From Promethearchaeota archaeon (GTDB lineage Archaea > Asgardarchaeota > Lokiarchaeia > Sigyniarchaeales > SOKP01), in NCBI GenBank assembly GCA_019058245.1, contig JAHPZJ010000031.1, positions 1 to 56,541 on the forward strand: a DNA stretch of 56,541 bases, written 5' to 3'. Of this stretch, positions 15,979 through 25,221 are shown in pieces. The number at the start of each line of letters is the position of its first letter. Position 1 is the first letter of the stretch. The position numbers and the translations under genes were made by a program. A model generated the notes under the pieces. The model saw nothing but the letters and a program-made list of their open reading frames with translations, was not told the origin of the DNA and ran no database searches.

Positions 15979-16545
15979 ATGATAGGAGAATATAAAGGAT
16001 CGGTAAAAAACAAGGTACTTGTAGCACTTCTCCAGGCATACCATGATATACTTGATTATGATGGAATGAAATCTATTTTACGAGAAGCAGAAATGTTGTA
16101 TTTGAAGGATATAGGAAATAAAAATCCGAATGATTCAATAGATTTTTTCTCCTTCAAGAAAATCATTTCTGCCCAAAATTGTTTATTATATGATTCCTCC
16201 ATACTTCTTTTTGAGATTGGAAAGAAATTCTCCTTCTACTTATTTCCTTTTGGAATTAATTTTGAGGAAATAATTGAAAATATTAATTCTTTAATTCTTA
16301 CGGATTGGAAGGTTGAAATTATAGAAAATAATTCAGATGAAATAACAGTTCGAGTAGATAAATGCATATTTTGTTCAGAAATAGGTATTCCCTGTGCTTT
16401 ATTTGCTGGATTCTTAGTTTATTCTTTACAAAAATCATTACCCTCAGATTTTTTTGTTAATTATGAAATGGATAAACAAGACATTAATAAACCAAATCAC
16501 AATAACTTTGTTATTAAATTAAAAATTGGCAGAAATTTTAAATAG
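15979..16545 (+). CDS. V4R/Bet3-like protein
   Basis: The protein has 188 residues. The layout resembles the V4R fold, which is related to the Bet3/TRAPPC3 subunit of TRAPP complexes. An N-terminal helix pair (LLQAYHDILDYDGMKSILREAEMLYL by position 15-45) is followed by LLYDSSILLFEIGKKFSFYLFP. The C-terminal part has ITVRVDKCIFC and IGIPCALFAGFLVYSLQK, with three cysteines where V4R proteins keep them, and strands at the end. V4R domains bind small hydrophobic ligands; eukaryotic TRAPP activates Rab GTPases. This gene lies between two Rab-like GTPase genes, so a GTPase-regulating role is attractive but inferred. It is more divergent than the V4R protein at 25222. Confidence 0.5.
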   Translation: MIGEYKGSVKNKVLVALLQAYHDILDYDGMKSILREAEMLYLKDIGNKNPNDSIDFFSFKKIISAQNCLLYDSSILLFEIGKKFSFYLFPFGINFEEIIENINSLILTDWKVEIIENNSDEITVRVDKCIFCSEIGIPCALFAGFLVYSLQKSLPSDFFVNYEMDKQDINKPNHNNFVIKLKIGRNFK

Positions 16546-16655
16546 ATTAATAGCAAATATAATAATTGAAATCCTTTTCCATCAATAAAAAAATTTCTTT
16601 GGAAAATTAGAAATAAAGTATTAAATAGATTTACAACAAAGTTATTAATTGCATA

Positions 16656-17213
16656 ATGATTAAAGAAGAAGAATCTAAAGATCTACGAGAATTTGTATTT
16701 AAAATAGTAATTATTGGAGATGCCGCAGTAGGTAAAACTTCTTTAATAAATCAATTTGCAGAAAATTCCTTTAGTGAAGATTATAAACCTACACTCGGAG
16801 CTAATATAGTCAGAAAGGATGTAAATCTGAATAATACAAAAGTAAGACTGATAATGTGGGACCTCGCAGGACAAGAAAAGTATCGCGTAGTTCGGAGTAT
16901 GTACTTTCAGGGATGTGAAGGAGCACTTCTTGTTTATGATGTTACACGTTACCATACCTTGGAGAACATAAACAATAAATGGCTACGAGATTATAAAAAA
17001 CATGTAAAAAAGATGGGAGCTTTTATCTTAATTGGAAACAAAACCGATCTAAAAAACCAGGTAGCTGTCCCAACAGAAAAAGGAGAGGAATTAGCAAAAA
17101 AAATAAAAGCTAGTCATTTTATAGAAACGTCAGCAAAACTAGGTGAAAATATTGAAATGGCATTTTCCCTTTTAGTGAATCAAATATTGAGCAATAATGG
17201 CGTAATTATTTAA
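16656..17213 (+). CDS. Rab/Ras-like small GTPase (cluster copy 3)
   Basis: The protein has 185 residues. G1 is GDAAVGKTS, switch I is FSEDYKPTLGANI, G3 is WDLAGQEKYR with the catalytic Gln, G4 is NKTDL and G5 is TSAKLGENI. It is a third paralogue of the genes at 14339 and 15373, somewhat more diverged. A 110-nt gap separates it from the V4R-like gene and may hold its own promoter. The C-terminus (SNNGVII) resembles copy 1 (MKSGVIS), and neither has a lipidation cysteine. Confidence 0.92.
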   Translation: MIKEEESKDLREFVFKIVIIGDAAVGKTSLINQFAENSFSEDYKPTLGANIVRKDVNLNNTKVRLIMWDLAGQEKYRVVRSMYFQGCEGALLVYDVTRYHTLENINNKWLRDYKKHVKKMGAFILIGNKTDLKNQVAVPTEKGEELAKKIKASHFIETSAKLGENIEMAFSLLVNQILSNNGVII

Positions 17214-17301
17214 AAGATTTCAAAGGTTTGAAAAAAACCTTTTTTAATGAAGTATATTAACGATATAAATATTAAATATTTTAAGGCAAAGATAATTAAA
17301 A

Positions 17302-18453
17302 ATGAAAGAAAAATCTCATGTAGTATCTAAAGCTCCAAAATCTACTATTAGGGAACTATTTGATCTTGCCTCAGGGCGTTCAGATGTTATCAGTCTAGGA
17401 ATTGGACAACCTGATTTCATCACCCCAGAACCAGCAATACTGGGAAATATTGAAGCATTAAAAAATAAAATTACAACATATGCTCCTACTAGGGGCGTTC
17501 CAGAATTATTAGAATTGCTGGAAAAAAAAGTTTATAGGATAAATAATATTAAAGCCAATTGGAAAGATAATATAATAGTGACAAATGGAGGTAGTCAAGC
17601 AATTACTTTAGCATTTGCCTCTATTTTTAATCCTGGTGATGAGTTGATAATTTCTTCACCGAATTTTATATCTTATTTCTATTGTGCTTTATTTTTTGGT
17701 GCTAAACTAATAGAAATAGAGAGAAATAAAGATTTTAGTCTTAATATTAAAGGAATACGAGATGCAATTACGCCCAAAACTAAGGCGATTCTCATTAATT
17801 CCCCGAATAATCCAACTGGTTATGCCTTAGCATCATCAGAATTGAAAAAGATTGTTGAGATCATCATTGAAAATGATTTATATTTAATTTCAGATGAAGT
17901 ATATGAAAATTATATCTATGATGGATTAAATCATATAAGTCCCGCTTCTCTAAAAGATATGTTTGAAAGAACTATTACTTTAAATGCAATGTCAAAATTA
18001 TTTTCAGCTACAGGATTTAGAATTGGGTATGTTATCGCATCAAAAGAAATTATAAATTTAATGGAAAAATATCACCAATATACAGTAGCGGGAACGAATC
18101 ACGCTGCTCAATATGGATTTATAGAAGCATTAAAAATGGATACTAATTTTTTTAAAGAAATATTGAATAGTTTTGATGAAAGACGAAATTTAGTTTGTAA
18201 TAGACTAAAAGAGATCGGTTTTGACCTTATAAAACCACGTGGAGCTTTTTATGTAATGCCCTCCACAAAGAATTTTTTGCTAAATGGGAAAGAATTTTCC
18301 CAAAGACTTATGAAAGAGCAAGCGGTGGCAGTTGTTGCTGGTAGTACTTTTGGTTCCTTTTCTGACTATATGATAAGGATATCCTATGCAACTGAAATAG
18401 AAAAACTTAAGGAAGCGATGAATAGAATTGAGAAATTTGTTCAAAATTTGTAA
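17302..18453 (+). CDS. Class I/II PLP-dependent aminotransferase (AspAT/AraT-like)
   Basis: The 383-residue protein is full length for fold-type I aminotransferases. Visible motifs are ISLGIGQPDF near the N-terminus, NGGSQAI for phosphate binding, NSPNNPTGY with the pyridine-binding Asn, SDEVYENY (Asp and Tyr), MSKLFSATGFRIGY with the Schiff-base Lys (about residue 231), and MIRISYAT with the substrate-carboxylate Arg. It transfers amino groups between amino acids and 2-oxoacids. The subgroup looks like archaeal aspartate or aromatic aminotransferases, but substrate cannot be read from sequence alone. It is 88 nt after the third GTPase; I see no functional tie to it. Confidence 0.9.
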   Translation: MKEKSHVVSKAPKSTIRELFDLASGRSDVISLGIGQPDFITPEPAILGNIEALKNKITTYAPTRGVPELLELLEKKVYRINNIKANWKDNIIVTNGGSQAITLAFASIFNPGDELIISSPNFISYFYCALFFGAKLIEIERNKDFSLNIKGIRDAITPKTKAILINSPNNPTGYALASSELKKIVEIIIENDLYLISDEVYENYIYDGLNHISPASLKDMFERTITLNAMSKLFSATGFRIGYVIASKEIINLMEKYHQYTVAGTNHAAQYGFIEALKMDTNFFKEILNSFDERRNLVCNRLKEIGFDLIKPRGAFYVMPSTKNFLLNGKEFSQRLMKEQAVAVVAGSTFGSFSDYMIRISYATEIEKLKEAMNRIEKFVQNL

Positions 18454-18583
18454 TTCTTATTTTTAGAGATATCTTTAACAAATATTAAACTTATAGATAG
18501 TAAAAAGAGATTTTCTTTATAATTCATTATTTTAAACCCAATAATTTAGATAAAAATATAGAGAATTCTCATAAAAAACTTAG

Positions 18584-20863
18584 CTACCGATATAAATCCG
18601 TCTGAGATTCTTTTATATTTCTGGATTCAGTTATTTGCTTAGCCATGTTTTCATACTTTTCTATAATTTCTCTGGGTAAGGTAGACTTTATTTTATTCAA
18701 TGCAAACTCAAAATGTTTATTTTCAATGGTTTTTAGTTCTTCCATCTTTTCTCTAATTGCCTGCATTCCTGCTTCACGGCACACATTTTCTAAATCTGCA
18801 CCACTATATCCTTCGGTACTTTGAGCAATTCTTTTTAAAGAAACACTTTCATCTAATGGCATGAGTTTTGTATGCACTTCCAATATCTTTAATCTAGCTT
18901 CATAATCAGGTGCTTCAACAAAAATTAGTCTATCAAACCTACCTGGTCTTAAAAAAGCAGAATCAACAATATCGGGACGATTTGTACTTGCTATTATCAC
19001 AATTCCTTTCCGATTTTCAATTCCATCCATTTCAACTAATATTTGATTCACAATTGAGGCAAAAGTGTGCGTTCCTTCATAATTGCCTCTTCCTGAAGAA
19101 ATAGCATCTATCTCATCGAAATATAATATAGAAGGTGCTGCTTGTCGAGCTTTTCTAAATATATCTCTAACCGCCCGTTCACTTTCACCAACCCATTTAG
19201 AATAGATTTCTGGTCCTTTGATTGCTATAAAATTTGATTGACTCTCATTTGCGATTGCTTTAGCTAATAGGGTTTTTCCACATCCTGGCGGACCAAATAG
19301 AAGAATCCCATTAAGTGGTCGTATTCCTGCCTTTTCAAAGAGCTTAGGATGGTCTAATGGCCATTCCACAGCTTCTATTAATTCTTGTTTAATTTCTTCT
19401 AAACCTCCTATATCATCCCATCCAGCATCTGGAATTTCAACCATTACTTCTCGCATTGCTGAAGGTTCAATTAAATTTATTGCTTTAGTAAAATCTCCAT
19501 CCTCTATTTTTAATTCTTGGATGATCTCACTTGGAATAGGTTCATCTAAATTAATTTTTGGTAATATTCTTCTTAATGAAAACATTGCAGCTTCTCTACT
19601 AACTGCCATAATATCGGCACCCACAAATCCATGAGTTATTTCCGCATATCTATCGAGGTTAACATTATCCTCAATTGGCATTCCTCTAGTATGTATTTGA
19701 AAGATTTCTTTTCTACCTTTATTATTAGGCACACCAAATTCAATTTCTCTATCAAATCTTCCTGGTCTTCTTAATGCTTCATCAATAGTATTAATTCTAT
19801 TTGTAGCACCAACACAAATAATTTCTCCTCGACCACGTAAACCATCCATTAATGACAATAACTGAGAAACTACACGTCTTTCAACTTCTCCTGATGTATC
19901 AACCCTTTTTGGAGCTATAGAATCAATTTCATCAATAAATATTATAGAAGGAGCATTTTCTTCAGCTTCTCTAAAAATATCGCGAAGTCTTCCTTCACTG
20001 GCTCCATAAAACTTACTCATTATTTCAGGACCATTAATCGTTATAAAATTAGCATTTGATTCTTGAGAAACGGCTTTTGCCATAAGTGTTTTACCAGTCC
20101 CTGAAGGGCCATAAAATAATACTCCCTTTGGAGGATCTATATTTAATCTATGGAATAATTCAGGATGTTTTAAAGGTAACTCAACCATCTCTCTAATTCT
20201 CTGAATTTCATCTGTCAAACCTCCAACATCATCATATGTTACAACTCCACCAGAAACATTTAGAACAGCAACCCTTTTATTAACTTTTATTATAGTATCT
20301 CTCGTTATTTTTACAACTTTATCTCTAGGTCTTAGATTCTCAACGATCAACCGTAATGTTCCTAAAGTTGGTCTTCTTTTTCCTCCCATCTGAAACATTT
20401 TCATAATGTCAGACATAGGATTTTCTGAATCTTCCTTCTGGACAAATGTACCTAAAACATCTACAATGTCTCCTATTACTACGGGTTTATCAATCAATTT
20501 TCCCTTTATTGCCTCTGCTTGCCTCTTTAAATCAATATTGGGGCGTGTTGGAGTTAAAACAATTTCAATTGCAGGATATACTTCAGCAAGTTGAATTGTT
20601 ATAAATTCTCCTATTGTTGCACCTACATTAAGCCGTTGAAGTCCATCTAATCTAATAATTCCTTTTCCTCTATCTTGAACAGAAGAAACGGCAATACCAG
20701 TCGTCTTTTTTTTACCCCTAATCTCAATAATATCACCCGTATTTAATTTTAGTTCGAACATTACATCTTGATCAATATAACAAAGAGAACGTCCACTTCT
20801 GCTTTTTTCTAATCTCTCTATTCTGAGTTTAACTATTTTAATCGGAATTTTTTCTTGCGACAT
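18584..20863 (-). CDS. cdc48: Cdc48/p97-type AAA ATPase
   Basis: Numbering from the TTG at 20869, the protein has 761 residues; the ATG at 20863, two codons in, is the likelier start. Residues 1-190 form the N domain (double-psi barrel, [15 protein letters not shown]). D1 has GPSGTGKT at 254-261 (Ser where Pro is usual) and IIFIDEID at 309-316. D2 has GPPGCGKT at 526-533 and ILYFDEID, with GRFDR arginine-finger regions in both rings. The pore loops are KFYGAS in D1 and KWVGES in D2. The C-terminus ends in LYR, which fits the HbYX motif used by archaeal Cdc48 and PAN to dock on the 20S proteasome. It unfolds proteins for degradation or disassembly. Confidence 0.96.
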   Translation of the reverse strand: MSQEKIPIKIVKLRIERLEKSRSGRSLCYIDQDVMFELKLNTGDIIEIRGKKKTTGIAVSSVQDRGKGIIRLDGLQRLNVGATIGEFITIQLAEVYPAIEIVLTPTRPNIDLKRQAEAIKGKLIDKPVVIGDIVDVLGTFVQKEDSENPMSDIMKMFQMGGKRRPTLGTLRLIVENLRPRDKVVKITRDTIIKVNKRVAVLNVSGGVVTYDDVGGLTDEIQRIREMVELPLKHPELFHRLNIDPPKGVLFYGPSGTGKTLMAKAVSQESNANFITINGPEIMSKFYGASEGRLRDIFREAEENAPSIIFIDEIDSIAPKRVDTSGEVERRVVSQLLSLMDGLRGRGEIICVGATNRINTIDEALRRPGRFDREIEFGVPNNKGRKEIFQIHTRGMPIEDNVNLDRYAEITHGFVGADIMAVSREAAMFSLRRILPKINLDEPIPSEIIQELKIEDGDFTKAINLIEPSAMREVMVEIPDAGWDDIGGLEEIKQELIEAVEWPLDHPKLFEKAGIRPLNGILLFGPPGCGKTLLAKAIANESQSNFIAIKGPEIYSKWVGESERAVRDIFRKARQAAPSILYFDEIDAISSGRGNYEGTHTFASIVNQILVEMDGIENRKGIVIIASTNRPDIVDSAFLRPGRFDRLIFVEAPDYEARLKILEVHTKLMPLDESVSLKRIAQSTEGYSGADLENVCREAGMQAIREKMEELKTIENKHFEFALNKIKSTLPREIIEKYENMAKQITESRNIKESQTDLYR

Positions 20864-20977
20864 TTTCAATAAACGAATTACTTATCAAATTTTCAAAAAT
20901 AAAATAATCTAAATACAAATTAAAAAAGTAATAATGTTTTATTTTCTTTTTCTTTAATTTTTATAATAATGAAAATA

Positions 20978-21787
20978 TCAGGATTTTTCTGAGATTTTTA
21001 AGCTTAAATTTTTTTCTAAAAAATTTTTAAATTTTTTTAAAATCTCTGATTCTCTAAGTGCTTTATTTTTATTTTCTTTTACATAATCTTTTCTTAATTT
21101 GATAATCTTCTTTTTTAAAGGTATATATGTCGAATCACGCAAGAGAGTATTCACATATAATCTTGTAATTCTGTCTAGACTTTCATTATTTATATTTGAT
21201 ACAATATTATTTATCTCTACTTTTTTTGGTTTAGAGATAATAAAATCTCTTTTTTCTTGAATTTTAGTTAAAGTATCCTTAATTATCTGGTTTAAATCTG
21301 TAATATGTGAAAGATCATACATGACGTCTGGTATATCCCATTTATATTTATAAAATTTATCAAATCTTTCATTGATTTTATAAATAACTGTGTTTGGAAT
21401 TGGCTCACCTCTTTTTTCATTCCATTTTAAGCATATTTCAATAGGAGTTGATATATAAATAATAAAAAGAAATAGATTAAGACTTTCAGCAACATCTTTT
21501 AATTCATGCCGCATACTAGTATAATAGTTTAAATCATCACTAATTACAATATTCCCTTTTTTTAATTCATTCCATATTACTCTTAGATTTTCATTCCTTA
21601 TGATTTGTTCTTTCTCGTGATCAAATTTATCTGGAGTCAGACTATACCTTATTATGTCTGGATCAATAATTTTAATATTCAAATTTTCAAATTTTTTTTC
21701 AAGGGCTATTTTTAATTTATTAGCAAAATTACTTTTTCCTGACGCTGGTAATCCTACCAAGCAAATTAAAAAATTTTGGTTAGCCAA
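20978..21787 (-). CDS. pstK: O-phosphoseryl-tRNA(Sec) kinase-like P-loop kinase (PSTK)
   Basis: The protein has 269 residues. Walker A is GLPASGKS (about residues 12-19). The signature VISDDLNYYTSMRHEL corresponds to the PSTK element with tyrosines before SMR. It continues with TPIEICLKWNEKRGEPIP, much like eukaryotic PSTK (LETCL then R). A basic C-terminal helical part follows (KKKIIKLRKDYVKE), as expected for tRNA binding. PSTK phosphorylates Ser-tRNA(Sec), the step before SepSecS makes Sec-tRNA. Kti12, a related family, is the alternative but fits less well. The start is a TTG at 21787. The gene lies 12 nt after the GIY-YIG gene on the same strand. I found no selenoprotein or tRNA(Sec) in the window. 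Confidence 0.72.
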   Translation of the reverse strand: MANQNFLICLVGLPASGKSNFANKLKIALEKKFENLNIKIIDPDIIRYSLTPDKFDHEKEQIIRNENLRVIWNELKKGNIVISDDLNYYTSMRHELKDVAESLNLFLFIIYISTPIEICLKWNEKRGEPIPNTVIYKINERFDKFYKYKWDIPDVMYDLSHITDLNQIIKDTLTKIQEKRDFIISKPKKVEINNIVSNINNESLDRITRLYVNTLLRDSTYIPLKKKIIKLRKDYVKENKNKALRESEILKKFKNFLEKNLSLKISEKS

Positions 21788-21799
21788 TAATCAAATCAA

Positions 21800-22075
21800 C
21801 TAATTTATGTCAATAATTATGCTTTTTATTAATTCTTCCTTTTGTTGTCTTGAAAATGATTTTATCTCTAATTCTCTTCTCATTGCTTCACTTCTATTTT
21901 GATAAGATTCAAAATATTTTAATTCGATATGTTTTTTACCTCGACAAAATTTAGCCCCTGTTCCATTCCTATGTTCATGCCATCTTCTATAGAGATTATT
22001 CGTATATCCAGTATAATACATCATTTTTCCATTTTTATCAACAACCTCTAAAATGTATACATAATAAACAACCAT
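21800..22075 (-). CDS. GIY-YIG nuclease domain protein (YhbQ/UPF0213-like)
   Basis: The 91-residue protein is a single GIY-YIG domain. YYVYIL and YYTGYT form the GIY-YIG pair, NNLYRRWHEHRNG carries the catalytic Arg and His, and RSEAMRRELEIK carries the metal-binding Glu. Small stand-alone proteins of this type are widespread; several have been proposed to act on DNA or RNA, but the physiological role is uncertain. It is full length for the family. It is cotranscribed with the PSTK-like gene, 12 nt downstream of it. Its own upstream region has TATA-like sequence at about 22170-22185. Confidence 0.88.
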   Translation of the reverse strand: MVVYYVYILEVVDKNGKMMYYTGYTNNLYRRWHEHRNGTGAKFCRGKKHIELKYFESYQNRSEAMRRELEIKSFSRQQKEELIKSIIIDIN

Positions 22076-22279
22076 ATCGAATCCTCTAATTGATCTATCA
22101 ATATTGTTCTATATATTTTTTTAGTTCATTTCTGTAAATATCGTTAAAATTTACCTACTTGCGGTCAAATATATATATAACGATATCATATTTGATTAAT
22201 TAAGTAATTATGAATTAAATTTTTAATAATAAACTATAATTTAATATTAACATTCAAACAAGATACAATACTCGATACA

Positions 22280-22912
22280 ATGCCAAATGGGATTTTTTTA
22301 ATTCAATGGGATGAAGTTGAAGGGGGTATTGTTTATTTAAAATATCCCGAAAATTTAGAGATCCCCACTCCCGTGGTGCAACAAATTACAATATCACATA
22401 ATTTTACAGAATCTTACATAATTACTGAAGAAAAAGATTGGAACTCAGTCTCTTATTATAATGAAAATAAAGAAATTATAGTTGTTTTAGTCTTAAGTAG
22501 GTATGATGATGGTAATGATTATTTAGAAATCCTTGAAAAATTTAATGATGAAATCGATAAATTATCTGAACAAAAACTGAAAGAAAATTTGGAAACTATG
22601 TTTCATATTAGTCTAGATGCCTTCCGTACAACTGATGAGGTGATAACCAAACTAAGCAATGAAGTAGCTTATCTAAAAACAAGAGAATATGATTTCGAAG
22701 TAAAATTTGATTTCATAACAAAATCAAATCACTTATCAGTAAAAAGTAAAATTTTGTTCTTATTAGCAATAAACGAATCAGCCACTATTGAAGACTTTGA
22801 AAAAGTGATAAAGACAAGTAAACGATGGCTATCTAACGTACTTGAAACTCTTGTAAAAAATCAAGTTGTCGGATATGATCCCAACAAAAATACTTACTTC
22901 TTAAAAGTATGA
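22280..22912 (+). CDS. Longin-like domain protein with C-terminal winged helix
   Basis: The protein has 210 residues. Residues 1-105 have the longin-like pattern of strands GIFLIQWDEVEGGIVYLKYP, a helix, SYIITEEKDWNSVSYY, EIIVVLVLSRYDD and a helix. Residues 110-145 form a helical linker. The last 60 residues look like a winged helix: LSVKSKILFLLAINESATIEDFEKVIKTSKRWL by position, then LETLVKNQVVGYDP with a wing ending NTYFLKV. The combination recurs in archaeal proteins and suggests a regulator sensing a GTPase or another protein, though DNA binding is not shown. Its stop overlaps the acylphosphatase start by 4 nt (ATGA), so the two genes are cotranscribed. Confidence 0.55.
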   Translation: MPNGIFLIQWDEVEGGIVYLKYPENLEIPTPVVQQITISHNFTESYIITEEKDWNSVSYYNENKEIIVVLVLSRYDDGNDYLEILEKFNDEIDKLSEQKLKENLETMFHISLDAFRTTDEVITKLSNEVAYLKTREYDFEVKFDFITKSNHLSVKSKILFLLAINESATIEDFEKVIKTSKRWLSNVLETLVKNQVVGYDPNKNTYFLKV

Positions 22913-23193
22913 AAACCGTAAGGATAAAAATTAATGTATATGGATATGTTCAAGGTGTATTTTTTCGTTACACAACCCGAAAAGTTGCTAGGAGACTGGG
23001 TTTGACTGGATATGTTAAAAATATGCCAGATGGGACTGTATATATTGAAGCTGAAGGGCCTGAAGATAAATTACTTGAACTATTGAAATTTTCAAAAAAA
23101 GGACCTAAGCATGCTCAAGTAGATAAGGTTGAGTATACATACACTAAACCGACAAATGAATTTAAAGGATTTGATTACTCATTTGAATATTAA
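22909..23193 (+). CDS. acyP: Acylphosphatase
   Basis: This 94-residue protein is full length. The family signature GYVQGVFFRYTTRKVARRLGL holds the phosphate-binding loop and catalytic Arg, and GYVKNMPDGTV holds the catalytic Asn. The fold is the ferredoxin-like alpha/beta sandwich. It hydrolyses carboxyl-phosphate bonds such as acetyl phosphate or 1,3-bisphosphoglycerate. Translation is probably coupled to the upstream longin/winged-helix gene through the ATGA overlap. There is no evidence that the two proteins interact. Confidence 0.95.
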   Translation: MKTVRIKINVYGYVQGVFFRYTTRKVARRLGLTGYVKNMPDGTVYIEAEGPEDKLLELLKFSKKGPKHAQVDKVEYTYTKPTNEFKGFDYSFEY

Positions 23194-23248
23194 ATATAAT
23201 ACCTCCATAACACTCTCTTTGAAAAATGATTGATTAAATTCTATATTT

Positions 23249-23587
23249 ATGTCGGTTTATTTAAAACGAAATAACTATTTAAAAATATTCCAGGCACTAA
23301 ATCATAATAAGATTAGATTTCAAACACCATTAATAATCAAAATGTTTGGAATATTAAATCATGTTAATATGCGAAATGAAAATCGATATATCTTATGCAA
23401 TTTCCTTGACCAAAATAGTGATCAGATTGGTTTAAATGAGGATATCTATGAAATTAATAATAATATATCCCTTAATCAGTTATTTCTGTTGGCATTTAAC
23501 AAAGCTAAAGAATTTAACTTATTAAATGCGTTATATAATGAATATCTTAATTCTATCGATGCAATTAGAGAGAAGAAATCATTTTAG
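23249..23587 (+). CDS. Hypothetical protein
   Basis: The frame gives 112 residues, rich in Asn, Leu and Ile. It has no cysteine pattern, signal peptide or membrane segment, and I recognise no domain. The N-terminus is basic (SVYLKRNNYLKIFQALNHNK), and the C-terminal third looks helical (QLFLLAFNKAKEFNLLNALYNEYL). It lies 55 nt after acyP on the same strand and converges with the TBP gene. Codon use resembles its neighbours, so it is probably real, but this is the weakest of the medium-length frames here. Confidence 0.4.
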   Translation: MSVYLKRNNYLKIFQALNHNKIRFQTPLIIKMFGILNHVNMRNENRYILCNFLDQNSDQIGLNEDIYEINNNISLNQLFLLAFNKAKEFNLLNALYNEYLNSIDAIREKKSF

Positions 23588-23655
23588 CACTCTTTTTAAG
23601 ATCAATTTCTGAGAGTTTTCTTTAATTGAAAAAGAATAAAAATTTAGAAAAATAA

Positions 23656-24309
23656 TTATATAAAGGTTATATCTTGGTATTCTGAATCTCCAATATCCGA
23701 TTTTGCTACGCCCAATTCCCTAACTTGTTGGTTTAATTTTAAAACTGCATCTCTTACAATTTCTTTTTGTTTTGCTCCCGTACATACTATACGTCCTGTA
23801 CTGAATATCAAAAAAACTGTTTTAGGATCTTGCATTCTATAAATTAATCCTGGAAATACTTCAGGCTCATACATAGCATATTCCATTACGATAGCAGCCA
23901 TGTTTAAGTCAATATTAGTATGTAAATCCCCTGAAGCTACAATATTTTGAATTGTAATTTCAGGATTTGAGAGTTTTATTCCTGCCTTTCTGATATTTTT
24001 GACGACCTTATCGACAACTCGTTCTGCTTCCGATGCTTGTCTAAGACCCGTCACTACCATTTTTCCAGTCGAAAATATTAGTATTGTAGCGCGTGGTTTT
24101 TCAATACGCATTACAAGTCCAGGAAAACGTTCAGGATTATATTCTACTTCCTCATGGCGTCTTGCTATCTGGTTTAAATCAATTTTTTCTGTAATTTCAA
24201 CGGTAACAGTGGCTACTACATTTTCAATTTTATAATCTAAATCTGTTTCATAGTCGTATTCTTCTTCTTGATCTTCATCTAATTCATCATCAAATTCTTC
24301 GTCTGACAT
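23656..24309 (-). CDS. tbp: TATA-binding protein with acidic N-terminal extension
   Basis: The protein has 217 residues. Two direct-repeat saddle halves are plain: IENVVATVTV with FPGLVMRIEKPRATILIFSTGKMVVTG, and ITIQNIVASGDL with FPGLIYRMQDPKTVFLIFSTGRIVCTG. It binds TATA boxes and recruits TFB and RNA polymerase. Unusually, the first 25 residues are almost all Asp, Glu and Tyr (EEFDDELDEDQEEEYDYET). Archaeal TBPs more often carry acidic tails at the C-terminus. The extension could keep the protein off non-specific DNA or bind a partner; this is inference. It is monocistronic, and its stop is 69 nt from the converging hypothetical gene. Confidence 0.97.
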   Translation of the reverse strand: MSDEEFDDELDEDQEEEYDYETDLDYKIENVVATVTVEITEKIDLNQIARRHEEVEYNPERFPGLVMRIEKPRATILIFSTGKMVVTGLRQASEAERVVDKVVKNIRKAGIKLSNPEITIQNIVASGDLHTNIDLNMAAIVMEYAMYEPEVFPGLIYRMQDPKTVFLIFSTGRIVCTGAKQKEIVRDAVLKLNQQVRELGVAKSDIGDSEYQDITFI

Positions 24310-24436
24310 GATTATAGTTAGTGATAATTATGATTTGAAATCTGAAAAATAAAAATATTCTTTATAACTACGTTTTTTTGTTAATTTTATTTAAATAAAT
24401 CTTCCTTTATAAAGGTGGTACATTTAAAAAAGGTTA

Positions 24437-24471
24437 GTGCTGAAAGCACAAAATTTTGATAGTTATCAAAA
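24437..24471. repeat. Pair of adjacent perfect hairpins upstream of tbp
   Basis: GTGCT/AGCAC (24437-24441 and 24445-24449, 3-nt loop) is followed at once by TTTTGATA/TATCAAAA (24454-24461 and 24464-24471, 2-nt loop). They lie between the stop of the GTPase gene at 24533 and the start of tbp on the same strand. A GTPase terminator or a regulatory site for tbp are both possible. The motifs are short. Confidence 0.35.
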
Positions 24472-24532
24472 AAATTTTAATATGTATTATTAGTAAAAAT
24501 TGATAAATGAAAAGAATTGACTTAAGATTTTT

Positions 24533-25063
24533 TTAAGGATAATTTGAAATTTGATCTAAAATTCTTTTCGATAATTCTATAAATGCTTCTTCGACATTTT
24601 GACCCGTTTTAGCAGAAGTAATAATAATTCCTAAATTATTTTCATCAGCATATGCCATTGCTTGATCCTCAGTTATCTTAATTTGGTTTGTTAAATCAGA
24701 TTTATTTCCTATTAATATTATAGGAGCTGCATCTCTAGCTTCTCTAAAATCTTTTATCCAATCATTAAGTTTCTCATATGTCTTAATATTAGTCACGTCA
24801 TAGACTAATAACGCTCCATTTGCTCCTTCTAAATATAATTTCCTAAGAGATTTAAAGGATTCTTGACCCCCAAGGTCCCAAATTTGAGCAGAAACATCAC
24901 CATATTGCTCGATATTCATATCCTTCTTTAAAAGATTGACACCGAGAGTACTTTTATAATTTTCTCTAAATTTATTTTCTATAAATCTATAAACAAGTGA
25001 TGTCTTTCCCACATTGGCTTCTCCTAATAATGTTATCTTAATAATATATTTAGCTTCAGTCAT
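24533..25063 (-). CDS. Rab/Ras-like small GTPase
   Basis: The protein has 176 residues. G1 is GEANVGKTS, switch I is FRENYKSTLGVNL, G3 is WDLGGQESFK (Gln kept), G4 is NKSDL and G5 is TSAKTGQNV. Switch I resembles the 14-17 kb paralogues, but the YLEGANGALLVYDVTN segment differs, so it is a distinct subfamily. There is no C-terminal cysteine. It lies 159 nt downstream of the V4R gene at 25222 on the same strand, close enough to form part of one neighbourhood but probably with its own promoter. Confidence 0.92.
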   Translation of the reverse strand: MTEAKYIIKITLLGEANVGKTSLVYRFIENKFRENYKSTLGVNLLKKDMNIEQYGDVSAQIWDLGGQESFKSLRKLYLEGANGALLVYDVTNIKTYEKLNDWIKDFREARDAAPIILIGNKSDLTNQIKITEDQAMAYADENNLGIIITSAKTGQNVEEAFIELSKRILDQISNYP

Positions 25064-25221
25064 AAATTATAACCTAATAAAAAACTTGTATATTTATTGT
25101 ATATTCAAAGTATAATTTGCACTTATTAATAATTTTCTAATACAACATTAAAATTGATAATCAACTTTGTGTATAATAATACTCTTCAAAAAAAGGAATT
25201 GTAAAACATTATTATGGAAAA

